A stretch of DNA of 64,000 nucleotides from Trichosphaerium sp. ATCC 40318. Taxonomy: Eukaryota; Discosea; Flabellinia; Trichosidae. The translations under genes and the position numbers were made by a program. Location of the stretch: the NCBI GenBank assembly GCA_038496445.1, contig JALMLS010000627.1:124001-188000 (forward strand), written 5' to 3'. Positions 10,408 through 22,779 of this stretch are shown piece by piece. The notes under the pieces are model-generated. The model was given only the letters and a program-made list of their open reading frames with translations. It was not told the origin of the DNA and did not search any database. Each line of letters begins with the position of its first letter. The first letter of the stretch is position 1.

Positions 10408-13395
10408 TTAAGTCTTGACTTTCTTGAGTTTATTTTTGTTATTCTGGCGGATAGCCGCCAGCAAATCACCTCTACCTGATTGAGGTTTTGGGACATTCAT
10501 ACCTAATGAACTTGTAAATAGAGTTACAACTACAAACAAGAAATTTTGTACTTTTTAGAACAGGTGCAGAAGGTGGTGGAGGCGGAGGTGCAGGCGCTGC
10601 AGGCGCTGCAGGTGCAGAAGGTGCTGCTGGCTCCTTTGTTGTAGATGGTGACGTTGATTGGCTACCATTTGCTTGTTTCTTTGAAGGACTGGTTGATAGA
10701 GAGCGTCCAGCAGGTGACAGAGATCCTATATTATTGGTTAATTGCATTCTTCAAAAAAAGCAATTTAAAGTTACTTTTCGCTTTTGGTGAGAATATAGCT
10801 CCTACATCTTCTCCAGTGCACATGCTCTTCATGTACATTCGTGATCTCTTTAACAACACTCTATTTCAGGTATGTTATTATTATTATTGTTCAAACAAGC
10901 GCTTACTTTGCTTTGTTGTCCCACAAGTCCTTATCAGCCTTGGCGTTATAGTCCGTCATTTCTGTTAATGAATGAGTCAGTAAACTAGTTCTTGATATGG
11001 TGAGTGTGTAATAGTACCTTGTAGCTTTAAATCAAAGTATGGAATGTTTAAAAGCGCCTTGACATTGATAGCCTTGCCTTCAGAGTCAGGAGCGAAGATC
11101 TTATCCAATATCTGTATTGAAAGAAAAAGTAAGTTCGACGTGTTGTCAATAACATAATAGCCGTCCATACACGTGCTAATTCGGGTACAGCTATGTCTTG
11201 TTTCACAGTACTAAAACTATTCTCTCCCAAAGGCTTTCCAGTAGCCATTTCATACATGACATGCCCGAAACAAATCACCTTTTGTTAAAATTAATAGAGT
11301 ACAAAAAACCGTTTTTTTGCACCTCAGGTATTGCTTTACTGTTACGAGAAATAGCCTGTTTTAAAAACGATAGATAATAAGGTTCTAACAGAAGAAGGGA
11401 ATTCTCAACATCAGTCAGACTAAGATGGACCTCGTTAGCTAAAAACGAAGTAATAGTTTCAAACAAAAAACTTTTGTCACGTGATTTCTGAAATAAAATA
11501 GCGACGCACTATGCTTTGTTATCCTTCATGATAACGTTACCAGGATGTAAGTGAGGATAAGCCAAACCACGTGATTTTAGGTATTGTAAACCTTCTAATA
11601 TCATACGCCCAATCTTGGGTAACACTTTACTTGCTAAAAGGGTAATCAACAAGGTTGTTGTGGCAGATAGTGTAGTAAATAAAAAAAAGTATTGGTTTTT
11701 TCTCTCTTTGACTTACGCAGCTTTTTTCCTACTTTGTACATGCCATATTTTACTGCTATTGGTTCTGAAGGATCAACCTAAGAAACCGTTTATACATCAC
11801 GTTTGGTAATTGTTTCTAACGCACTTTGTTCCATATCATGTCCTATTTGAGTGTTAACAAACAGTACTACACAACCAATAACGATACCTTTAAGCTTCCT
11901 TTGGCATTGTATTCACGTGAAATTATACATGACGAACTATCAAGTGTGAAATCTACTCGTCTTGCTGGCCATATATAAGGATGCTAAAGACATTACAAAA
12001 CAAGCAGTATATAAGGGAAAAAAAAGAGAAAGGAGTACCTGTATGTTGTCTTGTAAAATTGAAATCAATGAACGCCTTCTGCTCTAAGTGTGAAACGGTT
12101 TGAACATAACCAGGACATAGAGAGTATGTTTTGATGGCGTACCTCCGTGTTTATTAGATTAGACACCTTGGGTGACTTTATCACTGACAAGAGTACTTTA
12201 TTGTCTCTCACGTCTTTTGCTGATGCATAAACCTTAACTGGCAAATCTCTAGTTCCTATCAGTTATTTAGTAACTGGGTTTGAGATTATGTTATGTTCGT
12301 ACCAATTCCATGAAGCATTTTTGACAACTCTGTTTGAGTTAAGATCCTCAAGTGAAGCCTCATGTCTATTTTCGCTTGTTCTATCGTAAAACGATGAGTT
12401 TCATTTTAGTAGTACTTGCTAAAGGCCAACAAAAAGCAAAACACGTGATTGTCTAGTGCAAAACAATATTTTTTCAAAAAAAAGAAAGAATGTTTGTGGC
12501 AGCGTAGATTATTGCTAGTGCTTCACCTTTTGGCTCTTTTGACTTTGTAAGTTCCCGATGACAGTGTTCGCAAACACGCCTTGGCCCATCATACTCATAT
12601 TCAACAGGGAGTGTTATAAAATAACCTGAACACTTCCAACAGAAAATCTTGCCACAGTACCTTTCTATGTTATAAAAATCGTTCAATTAAATTTTTTATA
12701 TACCTGCAGTGATGCTAATAATACCATTAGAGTATATTCACACCAGCAAATCAAAGAGTATCCAAAATAAAATATGAACAAGCCAAAAAAAAACAAAAAA
12801 AATGTCTTGATCACAAAACGCCAGGAAACTGTACCGTACTTTTCTAAGCGTCATTGTAAACTTTAACATGCATATACCGCAAGTCTTGGCTCTACTGTCA
12901 GGAACCCAAAAGGGTCTAAAAATTAAAAAAAACCACGTGAGCCAAAACGTTGTAGGTGTATATAAAATTATACTATGTTTAGAAACGGCAGAATATCATC
13001 GCGTTGCGTTCACAAAAAGGAAAAAAGCTTCATGTTGTTTTGTACTGCGCGATAAATATGGTTTCATGCTTTTATAATGTTTTAGAAGCGTACCTGGGAC
13101 CGCCTAGGTCACCATTTTCTCCCATCTCATCTTCAAGGCCTACAGGATCAAGCTTTGCTCTTCGTGCTTTCCTTCGCGTAGCAGATGTTTGTTGGCGCTT
13201 ATTAGAAAGTTAACAAGCTTTCAATTTTTCAACTTTAAACGTGGATTCCGTTGGTGCTAGTAACGTACTTTTTTACTGGCTTTTACTGCCTAATAAAGGG
13301 GTTAGAGTATTGGAAATAGAATGTGCTTTATTCTTCATTTCGCTACGCGCCTTTTCTTCGCGTTGTTTAAGCTTATCATGGAGTATAGTGGCCAT
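10408..13395 (-). CDS. FYVE - PXK-like pseudokinase - WH2 protein
   Basis: Begins at 13395 (MATILHDKLKQREEKARSEM). The FYVE finger is split over exons: PFWVPDSRAKTCGICMLKF, TLRK, an 11-nt exon giving HHCR (~12700), then YCGKIFCWKCSGYF and RRVCEHC. FYVE domains bind PtdIns3P on endosomes. A kinase fold of the PXK/SLOB type follows: HPYIWPARRVDF, ISREYNAKGSLK, GRMILEGLQYL, a degenerate catalytic loop HLHPGNVI and a DFG replacement (LTDVENS), then VICFGHVMYEMATGKPLG. The C-terminal part is Pro/Ala/Ser-rich (10560-10740) and ends with an actin-binding WH2 motif (GRGDLLAAIRQNNKNKLKKV) before the stop at 10408. Human PXK has a PX instead of a FYVE domain and also ends in WH2. The missing HRD Asp suggests a pseudokinase. 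The junctions between 10750 and 10900 are uncertain. Confidence 0.8.
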
Positions 13396-13647
13396 GACGC
13401 CTATTTCCAATCAATTTTAAAACGATAGGTTGTTAACTTAAAATAAGATACCCAACCTTAATTGACAAGACGCTCCGGTTCTTTCCAGCCTCCAAACAGA
13501 AGGTACACTACTTTTCGAGATAATTATCCGAAAGCTCCGCCTTTACAAATTTTTAAGCGACTTTGATTGGTGCAACACGTCTGAAAAAGTGCTTTTATAG
13601 CCACAGCCCTGCTTTGATACTTGTTTTGTTGAACAAAAACGGTTTTG
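13396..13647. promoter_or_regulatory. Divergent promoter region
   Basis: A 252-nt interval separates the start codons of the FYVE/PXK-like gene (minus) and the PINK1-like gene (plus), so both promoters must lie here. It contains no CACGTG. I see no TATA box I would trust. Confidence 0.5.
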
Positions 13648-14799
13648 ATGAATATGGAGCCTCTTAGTACCACAAAGTATCATACAGTACCACACGACGA
13701 CGTATCGGTTGAGGATTTTAACATATTGGGTCGATTAGGGCAAACAACGTCACATACGCAGGAAAATCCATCGTACTACGGTCTACGCGGTATACTATAC
13801 AAAGTTACGTTAAAAACGCCAAAACTAAAACAAAAATATCCTCATCTTGTTGACAAGCCATTGGCTCTTAAAATACTTGTATGCCGTAAAGTTCTATACA
13901 GTCTAGAGTATGACGTGCTTCAAAGGCTACCTAAACACCGACACTTGATAAACATCCAATTCTGCTTTTTTGAAAACACGTCAACTATTGCAAAGTTACC
14001 TGATATCTCGACTAGCGAGAGCTTGTACAAAACTTTGACATATAGAACGAAACGAGTTGGAGGTGATTATGACACTATGTGTCTAGTCCTGGACTACTAT
14101 GATCTCAACCTTTGGCAATTTGCAAAGCAATGTAAATATAAAATTCCTGAGGATCAAGTCATCCAAATATTGAAACAAGTCTTCTCTTGTATAGCACATA
14201 TTCGACAACATGAAGCTGCACATCGTGATTTACAACCTGGTACGTATTTAATATGATAGTATGTTCTATATAGAGTCGGTAACATTCGTCTAGGTAATAT
14301 TTTAATAAATGTTCAAGATGATAATAAACTATTTTGTGTTGTTGCTGATTTTGGATGTGCATTGATGCCATATCGCTTACGCCTAAATAATAAACCTCGA
14401 GTCTGTATTCCAAAAGGAAAGGCTTATATCAGATCACCAGAAGTATACTTCAAAGGACGCAGCGGTAAACCACGTAAGTAGCCACGTGTTTTGAACAAGT
14501 TTTGTTGTGTTAAATACATATTTTTAGACAAAAGTGAACTTGACAGAGAGTTAGATTACTCTAACTCAGACACATGGGCTATTGGTCGTATACTTTATCA
14601 AATATTATCGCCAAATGGCGAGGACATGTTACATTCTTTTTACTTTAAACAAGCAGCATTAGGAGAGACCAAACCGATTCCTGATTTGCCAGAGATGTAT
14701 TCTAGAAAACTCGATGCTCTTGTAAAGTCGCTTCTCACTTATGATCCAAAACAGCGGCCTACCCCTGAAAAGGTTTTAAGTGCACTAGAAAAAATATAA
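13648..14799 (+). CDS. PINK1-like protein kinase
   Basis: Three exons (13648-14239, 14294-14473, 14528-14799). The kinase domain is complete and looks active: the VAIK lysine in PLALKILVC, the catalytic loop HRDLQPGNIL (junction inside GN), the metal-binding ADFGCAL, an APE-like SPEVYF, and a helix-F motif NSDTWAIGRILYQIL. The DFGC, the D(T)WA(I)G segment and the C-terminal PDLPEMYSRKLDALVKSLL / DPKQRPTPEKVL follow PINK1 more closely than other families. There is no obvious long mitochondrial presequence or transmembrane helix at the N-terminus (MNMEPLSTTKYHTVP), unlike animal PINK1, so mitochondrial import is not shown. Residues 1-30 precede a glycine-rich-like loop ILGRLG. Confidence 0.78.
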
Positions 14800-14881
14800 A
14801 GTTAATGACTATCACGTGTTTAAACGTGTCAGATTTAAAGACAATAAATGTACTACAAATTATTTAAGTTATTGTTTTTAT

Positions 14882-17293
14882 TCACATTGTAATTCCTTGA
14901 AGGGCCAAGGCTGTTTCTGCAGCAATTTGAGCCTTTTGATTCTTAATAATTTTGTTTTCAAGACGCTTCTTTGAAAGATGCTTTGAGTAGAAAACAAGAA
15001 TAACAGTAACAATAATTACAATAATAAATAAAGCTCCCGATAAGCTTCCAACGATGTATGGCCAAATCTCTTTGCATGCAGAAGCTTTGAATATCTGAAA
15101 CCGTACTAAGAGCTTATCAGATAACAGCTTGTCTCCATCTATTTCTATATTACGACAAGGGTCCTGAAGAAACTTCCAAGCAACAGTAATATCAACATCA
15201 TCTCCACAGAGTCGTTGGTATTGTAGCAATACCGCTTCTTGCTCCTTTATCTCAATTAAAGCAGTGCAAATAACAGTAATAAAGTTAATGAACGTACTCC
15301 TGTTGGAAACTTCTTTCTCTCTATTAGGTTTACTGATAGATTCATAGCTTGCAAGCATCCATTAATTTGTACTCTACAAAAAAGTACTAGTAAATACACG
15401 TGATGTTGCAATAGTAGGAAACAAGATGTACTTAGTACCACCCTCTACGTTTATTGTAACATTATTTGCACTAAAATCTCCTAAAGTTCAAGGTAAGTTT
15501 GTGGGAGTTGTACCCCGAGAGTTCATACTAAAGAAACGTACTGTCAATTATTACTGTTTCGTTGAATGTCAAAGTTTCCACAACAGCTATAGAAATGTTA
15601 GCACTCATAGCGGCACACTTAGTATTTTTATTAGCCTACTTGCAAATCCACCATCGCACTCGATACCGTCAATTTCGCACGTTTCTGTTAGTGCTGCGGT
15701 TGGCAGAGGAGTAGGTGCATCAGTTGTAGGAGGTTCTGTGGGCGCAAGCGTAGGCGGTGGGGTAGGAGGTACAGTAGTCTCTGGAGTAGGAGATATAGTT
15801 GTTGTTGGAGGTACTACATTCAAAATAAACCCATTTGTCCATCTAACGCCACCATCAACCGATGCCTAAAGTAAAAAAAAATGAGCAAAAGAGTGTGCAA
15901 AAGAACAACACGCACAGAAATATCCATGAAATTTAGATTATCGTGTACCGTGAAATTGCAGGCTATTGTATTTCCGTTAATTTGCGTTGCGTTTACAATC
16001 TGACCAGAATAAGTGTCTCGACACATTCCAAAATATTGATTCTCAATCTCTGCTTGCAGATGTTGACCGCTCAAAATAAAAGTTGTGTTTGTTCCAGCAA
16101 TAGGTAACAAGGGAGTAATTTCCTCAACCAGTATTGTTGTTGAGTATATAAAACGGGCAGCAACATAATAAAGAAAGCAACTGGCTTGATCTGTACTGTT
16201 GCCACCAACGTCGTCTGCCCCGCAAAGTATTTCGAAGCCAAAGTCACTTGATTCAAAATCAGAGTAAAAAGGGTCAGTTATATTCCAAGTTTCTGGTTTA
16301 GATAGGCCTCCCCATGATACTACATCTCCAGGAGTAGATCCTAGACTGAACTTGGGTTCAATAAAGGCAATAGGGGCTGCGGGTGTTTCACTTGTAATCA
16401 CACCAGGTACCATCTAAATACATTTATTACATCGCTTCGTTTCCTATTAAAACACTTCAAGGAACTACGTACAAACATGTTTAATGCTGCGTCATCTCCA
16501 CCATTTCCAAATAAGAGAAACAACTCCAGCGATGCTATTCTTGCTTCTTTTGCCATAAACGGGCACCCAGAGTTAGAAGATACGAAGTCCGATTCAACGA
16601 ACCCAAAATTACTAAGTCTCAAACTTGAAGAATAGGTGTCTCCCTGAGTATACCTCCCTGTTCGTACAAACGTTGAATTGTCAACCAAGTTTTTGTTTTC
16701 AATGTTCGATAGAGGTGCAAGAGACGATTGCCATGACGTTGACGCTTCAAATTGTTGCTCTAAAACGAATGTTTAGTGGCTGGACTAAAAGATACAAAAA
16801 ATAAATAAGAAAGGCTGTAAGACGTATGGAGAAGGGTGTTGTGCTAATAATAATTTTGAAATTGCACGCTGATGACAATGGTTGTTTTAAAAAAAAGACT
16901 CGATATATTTGGTGTAAATGAGATCACTCTTGCGTATTGTAAGAAAATGGTGCTATGCGAAAAATAGATGTAAAGATCTATTTTTCGATCGAATTCCTTT
17001 TATTCGAAAAAGGAAAGATAGCGAACCAGTGGCTTTAGAGACTTCCATGAATAAGGAAAAGAAGTCTATGACGTTTTTGATTGCGTGTAGCTTTGAAAAC
17101 GAAAAAAGAACCAAAAACGCTTCAAATAGCGATGGTCCAAACGAAATAACGTAGTAAACGTACCCGAAGCAAGGTGCACTCGAGCGTATGACGGATGACG
17201 CACTTGTGATATGCAAGGACCGTATAATACCCCTGTTGTAATAGAAACAAGTGTGCACTGTAAAATGAGCCATGTGAAAGCGTATCCGCTCAT
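14882..17293 (-). CDS. TIG/IPT-domain single-pass surface glycoprotein
   Basis: A signal peptide exon starts at 17293 (MSGYAFTWLILQCTLVSITT, to 17164). The next exons between 16760 and 17160 are not resolved. Recognised parts are 16398-16760 (STSWQSSLAPLS ... ASLELFLLFGN) and 15970-16413, with an IPT/TIG fold (GTNTTFILSGQHLQ ... NQYFGMC ... VNATQINGNTIACNF) continuing into ASVDGGVRWTNGFIL. A Thr/Pro stalk (15690-15800) follows. The last exons give a Cys-containing membrane-proximal part, one membrane helix (ALFIIVIIVTVILVFYS) and a ~38-residue basic cytoplasmic tail ending LALQGITM. TIG domains occur in surface receptors such as plexin and Met relatives. Several N-x-S/T sites fit a glycosylated ectodomain. 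Confidence 0.68.
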
Positions 17294-17510
17294 CAGCGAA
17301 ACGACGTGTCGATTGGAAAGAATGCTTCCTTTTTAAGCCGAAAAAAATGAAAATAAAGCAGTTTTCTCCCGTTGACTCCAATATCCCTAAAAGATGCTCA
17401 ACAGAACAAATCCTTAACGTTGGTACAGTTTTTGGTTTTTTAAGGGTTTTACAGTATAAGGGAGGAATTAAAAGACTTAGAGTTTAAGCAATTCAAAAAC
17501 CAAAAAAAAA

Positions 17511-18060
17511 ATGTTGCAATTTTCTATTCAAAAGGTGAAAACGACGCTCCATGATGGCGTAAGTATGATATATTTTGCGGGTTTTAACGTTAGAGGCGTA
17601 GTAATATGGGTGTAGTAGAGCACTTACGTGCAACGATACAATGTGATGAGTTAGACAAGTTTGTTGAAGTACTTGTTTTTTATAGTGTATAGCTATTGCT
17701 GACGCATGTAGGCTGATCGTGAGACGTGGACTGAGTTCTTGTCAAGCTTTGACGGGTTCAAGCACAAGGAAGTATGGTTAGAACCACCACGAGGAGATAC
17801 ATGCTTCGTTCATTGCGTAGTTCATTGGAATACGTGCGTTGTTGGTTCTTTTTACAGTTATAGTTCTTATGCATTGCAATAGACTTGAACAGTGGAAAGC
17901 CATACCACAAGACGCTCTAATGACAACTGACAAGGAATTTGTAGCCAGATTTGGATATTCACCACCGCTTGTGGTACAAAAACGGTTAAAGTACATTTCT
18001 ATCACTAATTTATACATCTCCAGGCATACCCACCACATACTCATAACGGCTACAGAGTGA
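17511..18060 (+). CDS. TIGR03792-like dimeric alpha/beta-barrel protein
   Basis: Four exons (17511-17558, 17712-17833, 17883-17990, 18024-18060) encode about 105 residues. Diagnostic pieces are DRETWTEFLSSFDGFKHKEV, WLEPPRGDTCFVHCVVHW, TLEQWKAIPQDAL and RFGYSPPLV. The pattern (W..(L)..FPGF..KEVW ... V..W....QWK.IP) matches the small antibiotic-biosynthesis-monooxygenase-like family known as TIGR03792 in cyanobacteria and algae. Its function is not established. The short C-terminus after the last junction is less certain. It is too short per exon to be seen without splicing. Confidence 0.65.
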
Positions 18061-18203
18061 TTCATTCTACTAGAGATTAAGATACAAATAAAATACGTCT
18101 AAACTCATTAATTCGCCTTTCTTTAATATACATTGGCGTTTTAATGCGTACAGAAGCATCCATACGCATATAAAAATTAGTGGTCAAAGGAATCATTAAG
18201 TAC

Positions 18204-21200
18204 TCATAGCCTGCGGTCAATATCATCTTGAGTAGTGTGAAACCGCTTTGGTTTTTGAGCATGTTCTTTGCGGAGAGTATTTATCTCTGTGATGAGTTTC
18301 TTCTTTGTTACAACTCCAAGAAGCTTCCCACGCCTTACAACATACGTATAATTAAGCCCTAGCATCGCAAACAAGAAGTGAACACGCACAAGGCCAACAA
18401 GAGGGCTACAACGGATGTCAGCGAAGGCAATAGAAAGCATAAAAAAACATCTATTTCGAAAACGTTGCCGTACCTGACAGTGAGCGGTGGGGGTTGTACG
18501 ATGATTGTAGTAGTATTTGTTGGGCGTATTGATGCACCATCGAATAAATAAGGGAGCACTGAGTCAATCATTGGATGTACCATGTCGGCTTGTTCTTTCA
18601 GTAACCCAAATCCGGTATTCTTAGAAAATACTTGGTTAAACAACAAAAAGCTGATTGGCTCATAATTCGACATACGATTATTCCAACACTTCGTAACGCT
18701 GATATTATTTTGGATCTTTCTAGTGTCCCAATCAAAATTTCGTTTCCTAAAGGACACAGTCAGTACTCAAAACCGTTTCTCTTTTTTTTTTGAATTGAAT
18801 CTTACTATCAACAACTGGGAAGTATTGAATATCTGATGAAACAAGCACGTTGATGGCATCACGGAAAGTACTGTCATCATATAGTTTGGTTAATTCAGTG
18901 TCCATAATCTCACCAACAGTTAAATACCACTCCCTGAATTAAACAAAATGTCAGATGCTTATTACTCCATAACCAAATAATGATTTGACGTACCTGTAGA
19001 GTTTAAAATGAGGCATTGTAGGCAAGTCCTTTTCTTGTATCATAACATCGTATACGGATTTTGAAAGCTTTCTACCAACTACTAGTGCCATAATTGTTGC
19101 AACCTAACACATCTCATGAGCCGTACTGATAACTTACCAAAAATAGAAAATAGCATTATTTAATAAACGCACAATAATAGGAATTGTGAGTTTTAGTTGA
19201 TTACTCAGTTCTATAACGATTATAGCCGTTGATAAGGTCCTTGTAGCACTAGCACTATATCCAGCAGCACCAGCTATAGTGTAACGCAAATAAAATAAGT
19301 GCAGGGATTGAGGGTCAGTTGCCATAGACGGAAAGATAATCCTCATCACATCGGCAAACAAACGCCCTTTGAGAAAAACATATGAGCACACAACAGTAGA
19401 AGAGCGCCTTCACTACTCTTTACGTACCCACAATGGCTCCAGATATTATCAATGGCGTGTATATACCTCCAGGAAGACCTGTAAATCCAATAGAGAAGCA
19501 CGAGAGTATTATCTTAAGAAAGAAACGAGAATGTTAGTAAACATCATGACTGGGTTGATGTAACCGTACTTTGAAGAAAATCAAAAACACGAACTGTATC
19601 CATACATCACCAGGTTCAAATGCGCATTCAGTCCCTGGTTCGGCAACGAGGGCATCCAATAAACACTTGGAAGTGCTCTGACAATGAGTTAGTCAGTGTA
19701 GTTGAAGGATACAAAGTGAACGAGATGCCTACGTACACCAAACAAATGAAATCTCTCTGGAAAGGCAAATATACCAACGACAATAGCAACGACAATAGCA
19801 CGCATGTATGCACTAACAATAAAAATTAGTGTAAGATAACTACCTGTCACGTGACAGAGTGTTAAGAAAAAATGGGTACCCAAGCTTTGTGTTTAACCAT
19901 CCCCACGCCTTGCCAAGGCGGTATGTGTATAATAGGTAATGTACATGTAGTGCGCCTAATACACCACCAATACAACCAAGTATAGCAAAGGCTACTAATT
20001 CTACATAAACAAAGTCTGTGTTGTCCTTGAAAGGTCTAAAAAGAGAAACAATTCCTAAAAGAGAACATTTAGTATCAAATTGTAAGTTTGTTCACCTCGT
20101 TCTTCTTCAAATTGTACCTGATTGTCCCACTGAAATAAATGTAATTTGAGCTATAATAGCTCCAAAAAAAGCGCGCCATAGATGCTCTACCATATAGAAG
20201 GCTGTAGTGACTTCAATACTAAAAAAAACGCCACCAATAGGCGACCCAAAAGCAACGACAACACCAATAGTAACGGCCACTGAGAGAAGTTGTTGTTTTA
20301 TAACATCTTGCTAACAAGAATAGTAAGTATAAATATCATAGATTTGATCAAATTAAAACAAACCTTCTTCAAATGACGCCACCAAGGTAATTGCATTAAA
20401 AAATTACAGACCATTGAAGAAATATGTACAAATGGTCCTTCGTTGCCAATGTGAAGACCTTAAAAGCACTTAATTAATCTAATAACAATTACTTAGAACT
20501 TTCAATGTACATACCTGCACCTATACCGGATACTAAGCCAATTACTTTGGCAACAAATGTCTTGAATGATAAATACCTTTTTTTGGAAAAAAAACATATT
20601 TAGAATTTTATGACTTTAAAAGAACTCACTCGCGAATTTCAATGCCTCCAAGAATGCTTCGCATCTCTGGTATACCAGAACCTATGATGAGAGGTTTAGT
20701 TTACACACTACTTTGAAAACACGTGTCAAATTGTGTACCAGCTGCATTAGGACCAATAAAGGACGTGACTGTCACTGCTACAATCACACAAAGTACAGAA
20801 AAAGATACAAAAAACGCCCACCGTAAGCCAACTGTATCAGCTACTTCAGCAATACGCCACTGCACTAAAAACCAAAAAATGTTAATGTCAGTACCTTTAA
20901 AAATACTTCAATTATAAATGAAAGGAACGTACAAGCGTGTAGTTCTGTTGCTGTGACATTTATTGCAACGCCGATAAGAGCCGATATGATTGCCAAACAT
21001 GTCACAAAAAGCCAGTTTTGGCCAAAGACATGCCTCCACAGATCGCTAATACGTCGTAAGTTCTAACAAGCCCAAACCATTGTGCGATAGGAGTTTACTG
21101 TAATTGTACAGTAACAAAGTACGAAATAGCGCTAACATATAACAGCACGTACTCTAAGAATCTGTTACAGGGCGCACAGCATGATTTGCTCCTCCTTTTA

Positions 21201-21240
21201 TCTCTGGTTCTATAAGTATGACTGTCTCGGTGTATGCCAT
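18204..21240 (-). CDS. CLC-family chloride channel
   Basis: Starts at 21240 (MAYTETVILIEPEIKGGANH) and ends at 18204. About a dozen exons give a voltage-gated ClC protein. The signatures are GSGIPEMRSILGG (20640-20690), GNEGPFVHISSMV (20410-20450), GSPIGGVFFSIEVTTAFY (20205-20255), and two cytosolic CBS domains. The second CBS ends in ADIRCSPLVGLVRVH ... YTYVVRRGKLLGVVTKK (18270-18420). The gating glutamate of the GxEGP motif is present, with Asn where Lys/Arg is usual. The position that is the 'proton glutamate' in exchangers is Val (SIEV), as in plasma-membrane ClC channels. That suggests a passive Cl- channel rather than a Cl-/H+ antiporter. Confidence 0.85.
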
Positions 21241-21672
21241 CTTGCACGTTGCCTTGGAGCGGTTTTAGGCGTTAATTGCATACACCATCACAAACGCACC
21301 TATACTTTCTAAAACATCCCAGGACCGCTCCGAAGATGTGCTAAGAGGCAAAACAGAAAGCCTGTCAGGAAATTGGTGATTCTTGTTTCTAAATACAATT
21401 ACATTCACTCAGAAACACAACTACGTTGGTCTATCGGTTATTAAAGCATCAGTCTCGGTAGTCATTTCGGCTACTATGCATCACAGTACTTGTATTTTCG
21501 AGCTGTATCTGAAAAGATCGTATGCACTGAATGAAGACCACCATGGACGCCCGAGAAGCTACAATACACAGGCACAGCAACAAAGAATATTATGTATTAG
21601 CTACAATTAAGGAAAGGGCTACAATGACATGGTATGAAGAAAATTAAAAATAAATATTTATTTTGTACATAT
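21241..21672. other. Intergenic, no gene seen
   Basis: Short frames only; no splice-consistent gene or RNA recognised. The 3' end of the neighbouring minus-strand gene lies at 21673. Confidence 0.5.
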
Positions 21673-22729
21673 TTAAAAATAATAATTCATGTGTGTACAC
21701 ATTTGCTCTAGTTTTCGAACAATTCTGTTGATGGCGAGGGTGAAACTGGGTAAATCAAACTTTTCATTGATATGAGCCCAGGCGTTCCTCATATTGTATA
21801 CTCTTATAAAATCTCTTCGAGTAATAAACCTTAGCATATGGCGACATATTGGCATGTTGCTACGTAGTAGAAGGTCTCGCCAACCCTTCCACGTCAAAGT
21901 GGTTACGTAATTATAACCATAGTAGAAGGCTAGCATCCAAGCATAGCCATCCATGGTACAAACAAGCCTTGTTCCCTCGTTGAAACCACAAGAGAAAATG
22001 CGCCTGTCAGGGTGCTAAGAAACAGTTAAAAAAAATAATAAAAAAATTGTTCTTCGTTTCTGTGCGTACTACTGAAGGTCTCCTTCTTGTTGTTGCGTCC
22101 GGGTCATTTATTGTTGGTAGCTCACTGTAATTGTTTAGTTTGCTTTACAGTTACAAGGACGTACGTTTGCCCATCCACGAACGCTGACTTCCTATTGGGG
22201 ATAACTGGAGTTTCACCCTCAGGAAAGGGATACTCGTCCGAACTGTGAGCCGAGAAGCTACAGTAACTGTAGTAACCACAATCTTCATCTTCATCGCCAC
22301 TAGGATAGACGTAATATTCGTCTTCATAGCCATGAGTAAAGCTGTTGCTAACGATTTCCTCATCTTCAGAGGCATACGGAGAGATTCGCCAGCTAGAAGC
22401 TGTGTCAAAACTAAAATAGTCAGACACGAAAGATTAAATCTGAAACTGTCGTTCTTGTTATAACCACACACTCTCCCCCTTCCTCTGTGAGGTTCGGCTT
22501 TCTTCGCTTGGGTGGTTTATGCAAAACGCCAGAATTTTTCCTCTTCCTTTGTGTCCGCTTTCCCTTATGAAGTTAGCATGAAGAAGCGAAACTAATGACG
22601 CACCAATGGGCTCCAACAACTGCTGTTGTTGTTGGGTAAATCCGTCGTCTACACAGCTGTCAATACAGCCAACACATCTCTCACACGTACCTCTGAATCC
22701 TCACATGTTTTATCTGCGTTGTTGTTCAT
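21673..22729 (-). CDS. Hypothetical acidic/tyrosine-rich protein (5' block shared with the 31.1 kb gene)
   Basis: Not recognised. A possible start is at 22729 (MNNNADKTCEDSE) inside a duplicated block, followed by ambiguous small exons. The clear body is 22200-22410 (FDTASSWRISPYASEDEE ..., rich in Asp/Glu/Tyr). It then splices through a small exon (ELPTINDPDATTRRRPS, ~22075-22124) to 21673-22014 (HPDRRIFSCGFNEGTRLVC ... MLRFITRRDFIRVYN ... CTHMNYYF). The splice joins GTACGT...CAG and GTAGTA...TAG are both in phase. The final exon is aromatic and basic, probably globular. Only the first ~380 bp resemble the gene at 31138-32708; the rest is unrelated. Confidence 0.5.
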
Positions 22730-22779
22730 ACAGAGCCAGAAATTAATAAAAAGTCAAACGAAAACAAAAGCAAAAAAAA
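22399..22779 (-). repeat. Inverted duplicate block, copy 1
   Basis: About 380 bp that reappear in opposite orientation at 31086-31468 with only a few differences by eye (for example GTGTGTGG versus GTGCGTGG). It covers the putative 5' leader, first exons and first introns of two otherwise different genes. It ends abruptly after TTTTGACACAGC. Confidence 0.85.

Noticed and set aside
15426-15869. 147-codon plus-strand frame rich in Val/Gly
   Set aside because: It is the antisense of the Thr/Pro stalk and neighbouring exons of the TIG-domain gene; no splice signals or start context support it.
22245-22471. Overlapping frames on both strands in the acidic hypothetical gene
   Set aside because: Asp/Glu/Tyr codon runs keep all frames open; only the frame that splices in phase to 22075-22124 and 21673-22014 was kept.
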